A DNA stretch of 38,350 bases from Oscillospiraceae bacterium (GCA_015063685.1 SVTR01000035.1:1-38350); one strand, 5' to 3'; counted from the stretch's first letter, positions 16,100 through 24,172 are shown. The notes: generated from the sequence alone by a model not told the origin. Numbers and translations are program-made.

Positions 16100-17404
16100 T
16101 TACTTTACGTATTCATCCATCCATTTCAGCGACCGCTCGGCGTACAGCTCGTATCTGGCCAGCTTACCGCCCTTGACACGGTGATCCAAAGCGGGGACGA
16201 TGCCGAAATTGGCGTTCATGGGAACAAACTCACCCAGACCGCCATGGCTGATATAGTGTGCCATGGCACCGATCATGGTGATTTCGGGGAAGATGACCGG
16301 GTCAAGCCCCAAGGCTCTGCGGGCGGCGTTGAGTCCCGCTACAAAGCCCGAGCCCGTAGACTCAATATAGCCCTCCACGCCGGTCATCTGTCCCGCAAAG
16401 AACAGGTTGGGGCGGGTGCGCATGGCATAGTCAGCGCCAAGTAGATCGGGAGAAGGCAGATAGGTGTTGCGGTGCATGACACCGTACCTCAGAAATTCCG
16501 CGTTTTCCAGTCCGGGAATCATGGAGAAGACACGTTTTTGCGCGGGGAAGGTCAGATGGGTCTGGAAGCCCACCAGATTATACATGCTTCCCTCCTCATC
16601 CTCACGGCGAAGCTGAACCACAGCGAAGGAGCGCGCCCCTGTGCGGTCGTCCACCAGGCCCACAGGCTTGAGGGGGCCGTAACGGAGAGTATCATAGCCA
16701 CGCTTGGCCATGACCTCCACGGGCATACAACCCTCAAAGACCTTGAGATCCTTGTCAAAATCCTTAAGCTGAGCCTCCTCGGCGGTGACAAGCGCATTGT
16801 AAAAAGCATCGTACTGCTCCCGCGTCATGGGACAGTTGATATAATCCGCGTCCCCCTTATTGTACCGAGAGGCGAAGAAGGCCACGTCCATGTTAATGCT
16901 TTCGGCATCAACAATGGGCGCAACGGCATCAAAAAAGTGGAGTCCCTCCCCTGCCACGTGGTCACGGATCCATTCCGCCATGGGGTCGGAGGTGAGCGGG
17001 CCTGTGGCCACCACGGTGATACCGTCCTCGGGGACAGACGTCACTTCCTCCTCTACCACGGTGATGAGGGGATGATTTTTGATCTTTTCGGTGATATAGG
17101 CCGAGAACTTGTCCCTGTCCACCGCCAGGGCGGAACCTGCGGGAACTTGGGTTGCCCGCGCGGCCTCCATGATAAGGGATCCCATGCGGGACAACTCCTC
17201 CTTGAGAAGTCCCACGGCATTGGTGACCCGATCCGATCGGAGAGAGTTGGAGCAGACCAGCTCCGCAAAGCCCTCATGGTGATGGGCAGGGGTCATCTTT
17301 CGGGGTTTCATTTCATAGAGCGTGACCTGCACGCCCAACTTGGCCGCTTGCCAGGCCGCTTCACAGCCCGCAAGTCCCGCACCGTATACATTGATGTGTG
17401 GCAT
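16100..17404 (-). CDS. trmFO: Folate-dependent tRNA (uracil-54-C5)-methyltransferase TrmFO
   Basis: A 434-aa FAD and methylene-THF enzyme that makes ribothymidine at tRNA position 54. The N-terminus INVYGAGLAGCEAAWQAAKLG is the FAD-binding GxGxxG fold, followed by the family stretch YEMKPRKMTPAHHHEGFAELVCSNSLRSD. Later FFAGQMTGVEGYIESTGSGFVAGLNAAR is the second conserved FAD region. Length is typical (about 435). It starts two bases after the topA stop, the standard topA-trmFO pair in Firmicutes. The stop codon TAA is itself the start of a TAAATTGTTG repeat-end motif. Confidence 0.97.
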   Translation of the reverse strand: MPHINVYGAGLAGCEAAWQAAKLGVQVTLYEMKPRKMTPAHHHEGFAELVCSNSLRSDRVTNAVGLLKEELSRMGSLIMEAARATQVPAGSALAVDRDKFSAYITEKIKNHPLITVVEEEVTSVPEDGITVVATGPLTSDPMAEWIRDHVAGEGLHFFDAVAPIVDAESINMDVAFFASRYNKGDADYINCPMTREQYDAFYNALVTAEEAQLKDFDKDLKVFEGCMPVEVMAKRGYDTLRYGPLKPVGLVDDRTGARSFAVVQLRREDEEGSMYNLVGFQTHLTFPAQKRVFSMIPGLENAEFLRYGVMHRNTYLPSPDLLGADYAMRTRPNLFFAGQMTGVEGYIESTGSGFVAGLNAARRALGLDPVIFPEITMIGAMAHYISHGGLGEFVPMNANFGIVPALDHRVKGGKLARYELYAERSLKWMDEYVK

Positions 17405-17406
17405 AT

Positions 17407-19710
17407 TTATTCCTGTCCCTCAATCTCCGTGGCCACCTCGGCTTCACGGCTATAACCGCAGGCCTTATCGTGACAAACCAGAATGGGCTTACCCTTCTTG
17501 CGGAAGAGCATCTTGCCGCAGGTGGGGCACTTCTCATTGGTGGGCAGATCCCAAGAGGAGAAATCACAGGTGGGATATTTTTCGCAGCTATAGAACACCG
17601 TCTTGTTACGGCCGGTCTTCATAATGAGCCGTGCGCCGCAGGAGGGACAGGGTACACCGATATCCTTGACCTTCTGCTTTGTAAATTTACACTCGGGGTA
17701 CTTGGAGCAAGCATAGAAGCTGCCGTAACGCCCCGTGCGCAGTACCATGGGAGCACCGCAGACCTCACAGACCATATCGGGTGCCAGATTCGCCTGAGCG
17801 GGACGCTCGGTCTCTGCCTTAGGCTTTTCAGGCTCGGTCAGGGGTCTCGTGCTCTTACAGGTGGGATAATTGGGACATGCGGCAAATTTACCGAAGCGGC
17901 CGTTCTTGACCACCATCTGAGAGCCGCACTTATCGCAGATAAAGTCAGTCTTCTCGGCAGGTACACTCACGGCGATGGAGCCGATGGCAGATTCTGCGGT
18001 AACCAGCTGCTTTTCAAAGACCTTCCAGAACTTGGTGAGGACCTCCTCCAAAGACTCCTTGCCGTTTTCGATCTCGTCCAGAGAATCCTCCATGCGGGCG
18101 GTGAATTTTTCGTCTACCACCGTGGAGAAATTGTCGATCATGATGTCGTTGGTCACCTCACCCAGCTCTGTGGGCACCAGAGATTTGCCCTCGCGCTTGA
18201 CGTAGCCGCGAGAGATGATGGTAGAGATAATAGACGCAAAGGTAGAGGGACGGCCAATGCCCTTCTCCTCCAGAAGTTTGATCATGGAGCCCTCGGTATA
18301 ACGAGGCGGCGGCTCGGTGAAGTGCTTGTTGGCATCCAGATCGCCGGATTTCAGAACATCTCCCGCTGAGAGGGGAGGAATGCGGAGGTCCTTTTGCTCC
18401 TCAGGCTCATCGGCCATAGGCTTTTTCTGACTGTCATCCACAGATTCCTCGTACACGGCCATATAGCCGGGGAAGGTCACGGTGTAGCCGCTGGTGCGGA
18501 ACAAATAACCCTTGCAGTCAAAATCCAGGGTCAGAGTTTCCAGCTCGGCAGATTCCATCTGGCTGGCCACGAATCTTTCCCAGATCAGCTTATAGAGCTT
18601 ATACTGATCCAGGGTCAACATCTTTCTGATGCGGGCGGGCTCGATATCCACGCGGGCGGGACGAATGGCTTCGTGAGCATCCTGCGCGCTCGCCTTGGTT
18701 TTGTATACACGGGGGACGGAGGGATAGTAACGGTCACCGTACTTCTCCTTGATAAGGGTCTCGGCAGCCGCCTGCGCCTCGGCGGAGACACGAAGGGAGT
18801 CGGTACGCATATAGGTGATAAGACCCTGCACGCCGCCGAATTCAGAGCCGAGATTAACACCCTCATAAAGCTCCTGAGCAACCTTCATGATCCTCTGAGA
18901 TTGGAAGCCCAGCTTACGGGAGGCCTCCTGCTGCATGGTAGACGTGGTAAAGGGAGGCGCAGGATGCTTCTTCCTGGTGGCGCGCTTCACAGAATCCACG
19001 GTAAAGGGCTTACCCTCCACGGCATGAACCACCTTCATGGCATCAGCCTCGTTGGTCAGTCGAATCTTGCCGCTGTGATCACCGTAGAAATGAGCGATAA
19101 AGGGCTTGGCGTTGTCGGGAAGAAGGGTGACGTCAATAGTCCAGTACTCCTCGGGATTGAAGGCACGAATCTCGTTTTCCCTGTCAACGATGAGCTTGGT
19201 TGCCACAGATTGAACACGTCCTGCGGACAGGCCGCTTCTGACGGTTTTCCAAAGGAAGGGGGACAGCTTATAGCCCACGATACGATCCAAAATACGGCGT
19301 GCCTGCTGAGCATCCACCAGATTCATGTCCAGCTTGCGGGGCTGCTTGATGGCGGCCTTCACCACAGACTTGGTGATCTCGTTGAAGGTAACACGCTGGA
19401 TCTGCTCCACGGGAATACCGAGAGCCGTCGCCAAGTGCCAGGAAATGGCCTCACCTTCGCGGTCAGGGTCGGTTGCGAGGAAGATCTTGTTTGCGTTCTT
19501 GGCTTCTTTTTTGAGATCCTTGATGAGATCTCCCTTGCCGCGGATGTTGATATAGTGCGCATTGAAGTGATTCTCAATGTCAACGCCGAGGGTGCTTTTA
19601 GGCAGGTCTCTGACGTGACCCACCGAGGCCATGACCTTGTAATTAGAGCCAAGGTAGCCTTTAATGGTACTTGCTTTGGAGGGTGACTCCACAATGACCA
19701 GATTTGCCAT
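17407..19710 (-). CDS. topA: DNA topoisomerase I (type IA)
   Basis: A 767-aa enzyme that relaxes negative supercoils. The Toprim domain begins LVIVESPSKASTIKGYLG and has the metal site DPDREGEA (81-88); the active-site tyrosine is Tyr300 in GLITYMRTDS. The C-terminus carries four Cys4 zinc-ribbon modules, each with CxxCG and a later pair of Cys, the last one compact (KCPTCGKMLFRKKG). This matches the clostridial TopA layout. AAAGGA lies 13 bases before the ATG, which is long, so initiation may be moderate. It sits 53 bp after dprA and two bases before trmFO; dprA-topA-trmFO is a common Firmicute order. Confidence 0.98.
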   Translation of the reverse strand: MANLVIVESPSKASTIKGYLGSNYKVMASVGHVRDLPKSTLGVDIENHFNAHYINIRGKGDLIKDLKKEAKNANKIFLATDPDREGEAISWHLATALGIPVEQIQRVTFNEITKSVVKAAIKQPRKLDMNLVDAQQARRILDRIVGYKLSPFLWKTVRSGLSAGRVQSVATKLIVDRENEIRAFNPEEYWTIDVTLLPDNAKPFIAHFYGDHSGKIRLTNEADAMKVVHAVEGKPFTVDSVKRATRKKHPAPPFTTSTMQQEASRKLGFQSQRIMKVAQELYEGVNLGSEFGGVQGLITYMRTDSLRVSAEAQAAAETLIKEKYGDRYYPSVPRVYKTKASAQDAHEAIRPARVDIEPARIRKMLTLDQYKLYKLIWERFVASQMESAELETLTLDFDCKGYLFRTSGYTVTFPGYMAVYEESVDDSQKKPMADEPEEQKDLRIPPLSAGDVLKSGDLDANKHFTEPPPRYTEGSMIKLLEEKGIGRPSTFASIISTIISRGYVKREGKSLVPTELGEVTNDIMIDNFSTVVDEKFTARMEDSLDEIENGKESLEEVLTKFWKVFEKQLVTAESAIGSIAVSVPAEKTDFICDKCGSQMVVKNGRFGKFAACPNYPTCKSTRPLTEPEKPKAETERPAQANLAPDMVCEVCGAPMVLRTGRYGSFYACSKYPECKFTKQKVKDIGVPCPSCGARLIMKTGRNKTVFYSCEKYPTCDFSSWDLPTNEKCPTCGKMLFRKKGKPILVCHDKACGYSREAEVATEIEGQE

Positions 19711-19763
19711 ATACGATCTAAATTCCTTTCAAAATCTATACAGAGACGCGCAGGGCGTCGTTT

Positions 19764-21110
19764 TTACTTACGTGAATACAGTCCGCCGGGGAGGGCCACC
19801 ACCAGTCCCTTGATCTCCAGCATGGTCATAGCTGACATGATCTCGGACATGGAAAAGCCGGCTTTCATCAGGTAGTCCACGGCCACGGCGTGATCCAGGG
19901 GCAGAGCTTCAAAGAGCTTTCGCTGGGTTTCGGTCAGAGACAGGAGGGCTTGCTCAGACTGATCTCCCGTACGGGGCTCAGAGGGTGGCGGCACGGGCCG
20001 CTTGGGAGCGTTCGTACGCGGATCAGGGATGGGCTTTTCCTGTTCTCTGCCTGCGGACTTGGCAGGTTCCCCGGGTGCAGATTCCACGGGTTTCATACGA
20101 TGCCGATCCGCCGTAGGGGATTTGGCATTTTTCATCTCATCCGGAGACTTACGAACGTAGATCTCCAACCGCTCCAGCACCTTTTCATCCAGCTCCGAGC
20201 GGCTTTCCGCCAGGGTCAGAAGATCCGGGCGAAGGGCGTCACGGTAGAAAAAGCTATAGTGATCCAAAATATCTCCTGGCTTCAGCACGACCCCCGCCCC
20301 ATCAAAGATCAACTGATTGGTGCCGGACGCATGCTGATCATCCACGTTGCCGGGCACGGCAAAGATATCCCTGCCCTGGGCAATGGCTGTTTTTGCCGTG
20401 ATCAAAGCGCCCGAGTCGCGGCTTGCCTCTACCACCACCGTGCCCTGGGACAGGCCGCTGATGATACGGTTTCTCTGAGGGAAATGGTGACGCAAGGGAC
20501 GTGTCGCAGGCGGATACTCGGTGATCACTGCGCCGTCCCGCATGATCTCGTTCATCAAAGATTTATGTGCCACGGGATAGACAACATCGATGCCACAGCC
20601 CAGCACGGCCACGGTGCAGCCCTTGGCGGCAATGGCGCCTGCGGCGGCCACCGCGTCAACCCCCAAAGCCATACCGGACACCACCACGGCGCCCACATAG
20701 GACAACTCATAGCCTATTTTATACGCCATTCTTTTGCCGTATTCGCTCATGGTCCTGGTTCCTACCACGGCAATGCAAAGATCCTTATTGAAATCAGGCA
20801 GCTTGCCCTTGCAGTACAGCAGCATGGGCGGATCCTTCAGCGCTCGGAGCGCCAGGGGATAGTGGCCGTCCTGCCAGAACAGGAGCTCTACACGGTGATT
20901 GCGGCAGTAAGTCAAAATCCGATGACTTTCCTCCAGATTCTTGTCACGGAGCTTCTGCTTGAGCTGATCATCGCAGGGCAAGCCCTCAACATCATCCTCG
21001 CTCATGGAAAACAATTCGTAGGGGTTGTATTGCTCCAAAAGGGGGATAAAAGCGGGATTCGCCGGGCCGACACGAAGTGACAGCCAAATTTCAAACAAAC
21101 GATCCTTCAT
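19764..21110 (-). CDS. dprA: DNA-processing protein DprA (Smf)
   Basis: A 448-aa protein that loads RecA on incoming single-stranded DNA during transformation. An N-terminal helical region is followed by the Rossmann-like DprA domain: VVGTRTMSEYGKRMAYKIG, VVSGMALGVDAVAAAGA, VAVLGCGIDVVYP, NRIISGLSQGTVVVEA, GSGT-like SGTNQLIFDGA. A Pro/Lys-rich linker (about 310-380) precedes a C-terminal winged helix ending in GLVVALPGGLYSRK. The linker makes it longer than the usual 290-370 aa. The frame is open to 21122, but GGAG is well placed only for the ATG at 21110. It is downstream of the trmH-like gene (80-bp gap) and upstream of topA. Confidence 0.95.
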   Translation of the reverse strand: MKDRLFEIWLSLRVGPANPAFIPLLEQYNPYELFSMSEDDVEGLPCDDQLKQKLRDKNLEESHRILTYCRNHRVELLFWQDGHYPLALRALKDPPMLLYCKGKLPDFNKDLCIAVVGTRTMSEYGKRMAYKIGYELSYVGAVVVSGMALGVDAVAAAGAIAAKGCTVAVLGCGIDVVYPVAHKSLMNEIMRDGAVITEYPPATRPLRHHFPQRNRIISGLSQGTVVVEASRDSGALITAKTAIAQGRDIFAVPGNVDDQHASGTNQLIFDGAGVVLKPGDILDHYSFFYRDALRPDLLTLAESRSELDEKVLERLEIYVRKSPDEMKNAKSPTADRHRMKPVESAPGEPAKSAGREQEKPIPDPRTNAPKRPVPPPSEPRTGDQSEQALLSLTETQRKLFEALPLDHAVAVDYLMKAGFSMSEIMSAMTMLEIKGLVVALPGGLYSRK

Positions 21111-21189
21111 AGCAATCTCCATTCCGCCGCCATAAGCGGCACAAATATACCGTGAAATTCAGGTCTACGGCTTTGATTGATAACAGGTC

Positions 21190-22029
21190 TCACTTACAAA
21201 GCTCCCACATGAGCAGCGCGGCGGCGACCCCCGCGTTGAGGGATTCGGTGCCGGCCTGCATGGGAATATAAATACTGCGGGTACAAGCCGCGATAAGCCC
21301 ATCCGAGAGGCCGTGCCCCTCGTTACCGATGACCACGCAATCCCCTGATTCAAAGGGCATCTCACCCAGCCTTACGGCGGTATCGTCCAGGGCGGCGGCA
21401 AACACGCGACGACCGCCGGAAGTGATAGCCTCCACGGCGGCGGTGAGGTCGTTGACGCGGGTAATGGGCATGGAAAACAGGGGACCCATTGCGGCGCGAA
21501 GTGTCTTGGGATGGTACAGATCAGCGCAGTCCTCACTGAGAATCAAATGCTTGACACCCAGGGCGGCGGCAGAGCGGATGACCGCCCCCACGTTGAGGGG
21601 ATCGCGGACAGATTCCAGGAGCAGCACCGGCCCCATCGGAAGGTCAATTTCATCTTCCTTCTTTATTATATACATTTTATGAAATCTGTCAATATATTCG
21701 GCCACACAAATTACACCTTCGGGGGCATTTTCTTGAGAAATTTTATCAAAAAGCTCGTCGGCCAGCAAATACGCGGGACATATGACGGTATCGGGAGATC
21801 TGCCCGTCAGCTCGGTAAATCGAGCCTCTACCTTGTGGGCGCTTCCCTGTCTCAGGAAAATGCAGACCAGGGGAACCTCCCTCTCCACGGCCTCGCAAAA
21901 GAGCTTGATGCCGTCGAAACGGAAGCGCTTTTGTGCCTGTCTCGCCTTTCGATCCTCCAGCTTACAGAGGTCCACAATACGGCGATTTTGGCGGGACACA
22001 ATGACCTCGCCTTGGTATAAAAAGCCCAT
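21190..22029 (-). CDS. TrmH/SpoU-family RNA 2'-O-ribose methyltransferase
   Basis: A 279-aa SPOUT enzyme. An N-terminal RNA-binding substrate domain (1-110) is followed by the knotted catalytic domain with motif 1 SVRDPLNVGAVIRSAAALG, motif 2 VIGNEGHGL and motif 3 IPMQAGTESLNAGVAAALLMWEL. The family methylates ribose 2'-OH in tRNA or 23S rRNA; the exact target cannot be read. The start is well supported by AAAGGAGG five bases before the ATG. A small hairpin (CCGCC / GGCGG) lies right before the ribosome binding site. The gene heads the group with dprA, topA and trmFO. No clear promoter is visible because nested MITEs occupy the upstream DNA. Confidence 0.93.
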   Translation of the reverse strand: MGFLYQGEVIVSRQNRRIVDLCKLEDRKARQAQKRFRFDGIKLFCEAVEREVPLVCIFLRQGSAHKVEARFTELTGRSPDTVICPAYLLADELFDKISQENAPEGVICVAEYIDRFHKMYIIKKEDEIDLPMGPVLLLESVRDPLNVGAVIRSAAALGVKHLILSEDCADLYHPKTLRAAMGPLFSMPITRVNDLTAAVEAITSGGRRVFAAALDDTAVRLGEMPFESGDCVVIGNEGHGLSDGLIAACTRSIYIPMQAGTESLNAGVAAALLMWELCK

Positions 22030-22071
22030 AGAACCCTCCTTTCCGCCTTACGGCGGCACAATTTACCTTGG

Positions 22072-22397
22072 GGCATCTCTAAAAGCTCATCGCACGTCGA
22101 TATGACGGCGCTTTTTCCGTCATACGTCACATAATTCTTTCGCATAGGGTCAACTATGCGTGCAGATTTTTGTTTAGGGAACCTCTAAAAACTCTATTGG
22201 CGAGCGAGCCGCAAGGGAGTTTTGCGTCAGATGATACAATTTTTCGCGCGCGTAGTAGAGCTACGCGAAGAAAAATCTGTGAAATATGACGGAAAAATCA
22301 CTACGGCTTCGCCGTCAAGAGAGTTTTTAGAGGTGACCTTTAGTCTGACGAAAAAATCCCTCGCATCTCGACGCACGCTGAGTATTTAGAGATGCCC
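22072..22397. mobile_element. MITE-like element (160 bp), interrupted by a second MITE; flanked by CTTGG duplications
   Basis: Ends GGCATCTCTAAAA... and ...TTTAGAGATGCCC are inverted repeats. Removing the inner insert (22178-22338) and one TTTAG copy leaves 160 bp, which aligns with the intact element at 24013-24172 read on the other strand. CTTGG flanks both sides (22067-22071 and 22398-22402), a 5-bp target duplication. It is non-coding and largely palindromic. Confidence 0.9.
22178..22338. mobile_element. Inner MITE-like element (161 bp) inserted in the outer one, TTTAG duplication
   Basis: Starts GGAACCTCTAAAAACTC and ends GAGTTTTTAGAGGTGACC, inverted repeats related to but distinct from the outer family. 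The 5-bp TTTAG flanks it on both sides (22173-22177 and 22339-22343). The uninterrupted TTTAGTCTGACG site is seen in the homologous element near 24060. It can fold along its whole length. Confidence 0.92.
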
Positions 22398-22402
22398 CTT
22401 GG

Positions 22403-22522
22403 AATTCGAGCGTGTCGCTTGCGACAAAATGGGTGAAACCCCATTTTAGTGAGAATTGGGCGTGAAGTATTGAACTTGAACTTGGGATCATTTAGCTTCA
22501 TGCCTATACCCCCATTCTATGA
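22403..22522. other. Remaining intergenic DNA between the MITE cluster and the rplT terminator
   Basis: Two small palindromes are visible, TGTCGC-TT-GCGACA and AAATGGG / CCCATTT, plus GAACTTGAACTT. There is no open reading frame with a ribosome binding site and no convincing promoter for the trmH-like gene. Confidence 0.5.
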
Positions 22523-22552
22523 CAAAAACCCGGCACACCTGTCCGGGTTTTC
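22523..22552 (-). terminator. Intrinsic terminator of infC-rpmI-rplT
   Basis: AAAACCCGG pairs with CCGGGTTTT, with TTTTTGTC on the minus-strand exit side. It lies 12 bases past the rplT stop. Confidence 0.92.
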
Positions 22553-22563
22553 ATCTAAATCAA

Positions 22564-22917
22564 TCAAAGTGCGGCCTTAGCCTGCTCGCAGAGAGCGGTG
22601 AAAGCAGCGGCATCAGCGATCGCGATCTCAGAGAGCATCTTACGATTCAGGGTGATACCGGCCTTCTTCAGACCGTTCATGAAGGTGGAGTAGTTCATGC
22701 CGTTAGCCTTGCAAGCGGCAGAAATACGAGTGATCCAGAGACGACGGAAGTCTCTCTTCTTCATGCGGCGGCCGGCGAAAGCGTAGTTGCCGCTCTTCAT
22801 GACGGCCTGCTTAGCCATCTTGAAGTGCTTGGACTTGCTACCCCAGTAACCCTTAGCAGCCTTCAGGACCTTGTTTCTTCTCTTACGGGTCATCATTGCG
22901 CCCTTAACTCTTGCCAT
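22564..22917 (-). CDS. rplT: 50S ribosomal protein L20
   Basis: A 117-aa, very basic protein matching L20 end to end: [20 protein letters not shown], the Arg-rich [15 protein letters not shown] and the C-terminal domain with [15 protein letters not shown]20 is an early assembly protein of the large subunit and in Firmicutes represses its own operon through the infC leader. AGGAGG precedes the ATG. It is the last gene of infC-rpmI-rplT and is followed by a strong terminator. Confidence 0.98.
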   Translation of the reverse strand: MARVKGAMMTRKRRNKVLKAAKGYWGSKSKHFKMAKQAVMKSGNYAFAGRRMKKRDFRRLWITRISAACKANGMNYSTFMNGLKKAGITLNRKMLSEIAIADAAAFTALCEQAKAAL

Positions 22918-22947
22918 TGTTCATTTCCTCCTTTTCGTCGTTGCCGA

Positions 22948-23142
22948 TCACTTCTGGATCATAGCTCTGATGTTCGCAGTCATTGCGTCGCTCAGAATGC
23001 TGGCGGTGCGAAGATGTCTCTTTCTCTTCGCGGTCTTCTTACCCAGGTTGTGGCGGTGGTGGCAGTGGTTGATCTTCACTTTGCCGGTTCCGGTGACGGA
23101 AAATCTCTTGGCAGAAGCGCGATGTGTCTTAACCTTTCCCAT
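22948..23142 (-). CDS. rpmI: 50S ribosomal protein L35
   Basis: A 64-aa basic protein with the L35 landmarks KVKTHRASAKRFSVTGTGKVK and HHRHNLGKKTAKRKRHLR. AAGGA precedes the ATG. It is the middle gene of infC-rpmI-rplT, 63 bp after infC and 30 bp before rplT. Confidence 0.98.
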   Translation of the reverse strand: MGKVKTHRASAKRFSVTGTGKVKINHCHHRHNLGKKTAKRKRHLRTASILSDAMTANIRAMIQK

Positions 23143-23205
23143 TTTCGTGTTCCTTCTTTCGTATTAATAAAATATTTTTTGTTATGGTTTAAAACCTACC
23201 GAACA

Positions 23206-23742
23206 TTATTTGGCCTTGCTCGAAAGGGGGTTGATGATCATGCTCATGAAGCGTCCGTCAAGCACGGGCTTCTTTTCGCAATGACCGACCTCGGCGGTAT
23301 CAGCCTGAAAACGCTCCAGAAGCTCGCGGCCGATGGCCTGGTGGCTCATCTCACGGCCCTTAAATTTCAGCACCACGCGAACCTTGTTGCCGCCGGTCAG
23401 GAACTTTTTGGCCTGATTCAGCTTGGTTTCGTAATCGTGGGTATCAATGCGGCAGGAGAGTTGAATCTCCTTAACCTCAATGGTCTGCTGCTTCTTTTTG
23501 GCTTCCTTTTCACGCTTCTGTTTCTCGAACAGATACTTGCCGTAGTCCATGACCTTGCACACAGGGGGATTTGCCTGAGGCGCGATCAGAACCAGATCCA
23601 TGTCTTTCTCATAAGCCAACTTCTGAGCCTCCTTGGAGCTCATAATGCCCAAGGGCTCTCCGTCTGCGCTGATAACTCTGACCTCGGGAAGATTGATCTC
23701 CTCGTTGATAGGGGTCTGAGCTTCTTTAGCATTGTTTGCGAT
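23206..23742 (-). CDS. infC: Translation initiation factor IF-3, probable ATC start codon
   Basis: A 178-aa IF-3 that keeps 30S subunits free and checks start-codon pairing. The N-domain begins with the family hallmark PINEEINLPEVRVI, followed by QANPPVCKVMDYGKYLFE and the linker KREKEAKKK; the C-domain has RIDTHDYETKLNQAKKFL. Start: there is no ATG, GTG or TTG codon near the expected N-terminus. GGAGGTG at 23749-23755 is followed after a normal gap by ATC at 23740-23742, giving (M)ANNAKEAQTPINEE. The frame can be stretched to a GTG at 23793, but that version would contain the ribosome binding site and a terminator hairpin. Non-AUG starts are known for infC (AUU in Escherichia coli) and let IF-3 repress itself. 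Confidence 0.93.
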   Translation of the reverse strand: MANNAKEAQTPINEEINLPEVRVISADGEPLGIMSSKEAQKLAYEKDMDLVLIAPQANPPVCKVMDYGKYLFEKQKREKEAKKKQQTIEVKEIQLSCRIDTHDYETKLNQAKKFLTGGNKVRVVLKFKGREMSHQAIGRELLERFQADTAEVGHCEKKPVLDGRFMSMIINPLSSKAK

Positions 23743-23756
23743 AGGTACACACCTCC

Positions 23757-23793
23757 AAAATAAAAATTGTACCGAAGCGCAAAGCCCCGGCAC
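23757..23793 (-). terminator. Attenuator-like terminator hairpin in the infC leader
   Basis: On the minus strand GTGCCGGGGC pairs with GCTTCGGTAC (10 bp with three G-U pairs, loop TTTGC) followed by AATTTTTATTTT and then the infC ribosome binding site. An upstream GCCCGG (23881-23886) could pair with the 5' arm as an antiterminator. This fits L20-controlled transcription attenuation known from Bacillus subtilis infC. Confidence 0.72.
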
Positions 23794-23803
23794 ACACCTC
23801 CAC

Positions 23804-23833
23804 CTACGGTGGGAACGGCTGGTTTGGATCCAT
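23804..23833 (-). CDS. Possible 9-residue leader peptide upstream of infC
   Basis: ATG with GGGGAGG three bases upstream (closer than ideal), encoding MDPNQPFPP and a TAG stop. The stop lies inside a small hairpin (CCACC-GTA-GGTGG) that precedes the attenuator. The Pro-Pro end could slow ribosomes. It may be chance, given its size and tight spacing. Confidence 0.3.
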   Translation of the reverse strand: MDPNQPFPP

Positions 23834-23908
23834 GATCCTCCCCTATTGACCGAGCTCGCTCACAGGCGGCAGGGTGGAAACCGGGCGGTTTCGCTTCTTT
23901 ACTCGGGC

Positions 23909-23937
23909 ATTATACCATACTTCCTTTGGTTTGTCAA
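23909..23937 (-). promoter_or_regulatory. Consensus promoter of infC-rpmI-rplT
   Basis: TTGACA, 17-base spacer, TATAAT, with the extended -10 TATGG. The leader to the ATC start is about 160 bases. Confidence 0.93.
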
Positions 23938-23961
23938 GAGGTTTTTGAAAAGTTTTTTGTT

Positions 23962-23999
23962 TTCCTTCAAAACCGCCGCAGAGAGTTCCCTGCGGCGGT
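23962..23999 (-). terminator. GC-rich hairpin between the 700-aa gene and the infC promoter
   Basis: ACCGCCGCAG pairs with CTGCGGCGGT (10 bp). On the plus strand it is followed by GATTTTTTC, on the minus strand by TTTTGAAGG, so it may work in both directions. It probably ends the 700-aa gene's transcript; a MITE has inserted directly beside its T-run. Confidence 0.75.
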
Positions 24000-24012
24000 G
24001 ATTTTTTCTGAT

Positions 24013-24172
24013 GGGCATCTCTAAATACTCAGTGTGCGGCGAGATGCGAGGGATTTTTTCGTCAGACTAAACAAAAATCTGCGCGCATAGTCGTCCCTAT
24101 GCGAAAGAATTTTGTGACGTATGACGGAAAAAGCACCGTCATATCGGCGTGCGATGAGTTTTTAGAGATGCC
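24013..24172. mobile_element. Intact 160-bp MITE-like element with CTGAT target duplication
   Basis: Inverted ends GGGCATCTCTAAATACTCA and TGAGTTTTTAGAGATGCC, with a central hairpin CGCATAG / CTATGCG. CTGAT occurs on both sides (24008-24012 and 24173-24177). It aligns along its length with the outer element at 22072-22397 on the opposite strand and shows the uninterrupted form of that element. Confidence 0.92.

Noticed and set aside
22058..22067. ACAATTTACC upstream of the trmH-like gene as another repeat end
   Set aside because: It is only a 10-base match to the GGTAAATTGT end motif without an adjoining repeat; it could be a remnant but is too short to call.
23743..23793. A 17-codon N-terminal extension of infC to a GTG
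   Set aside because: It would contain the terminator hairpin and the GGAGGTG site, and it adds residues not seen in IF-3 proteins.
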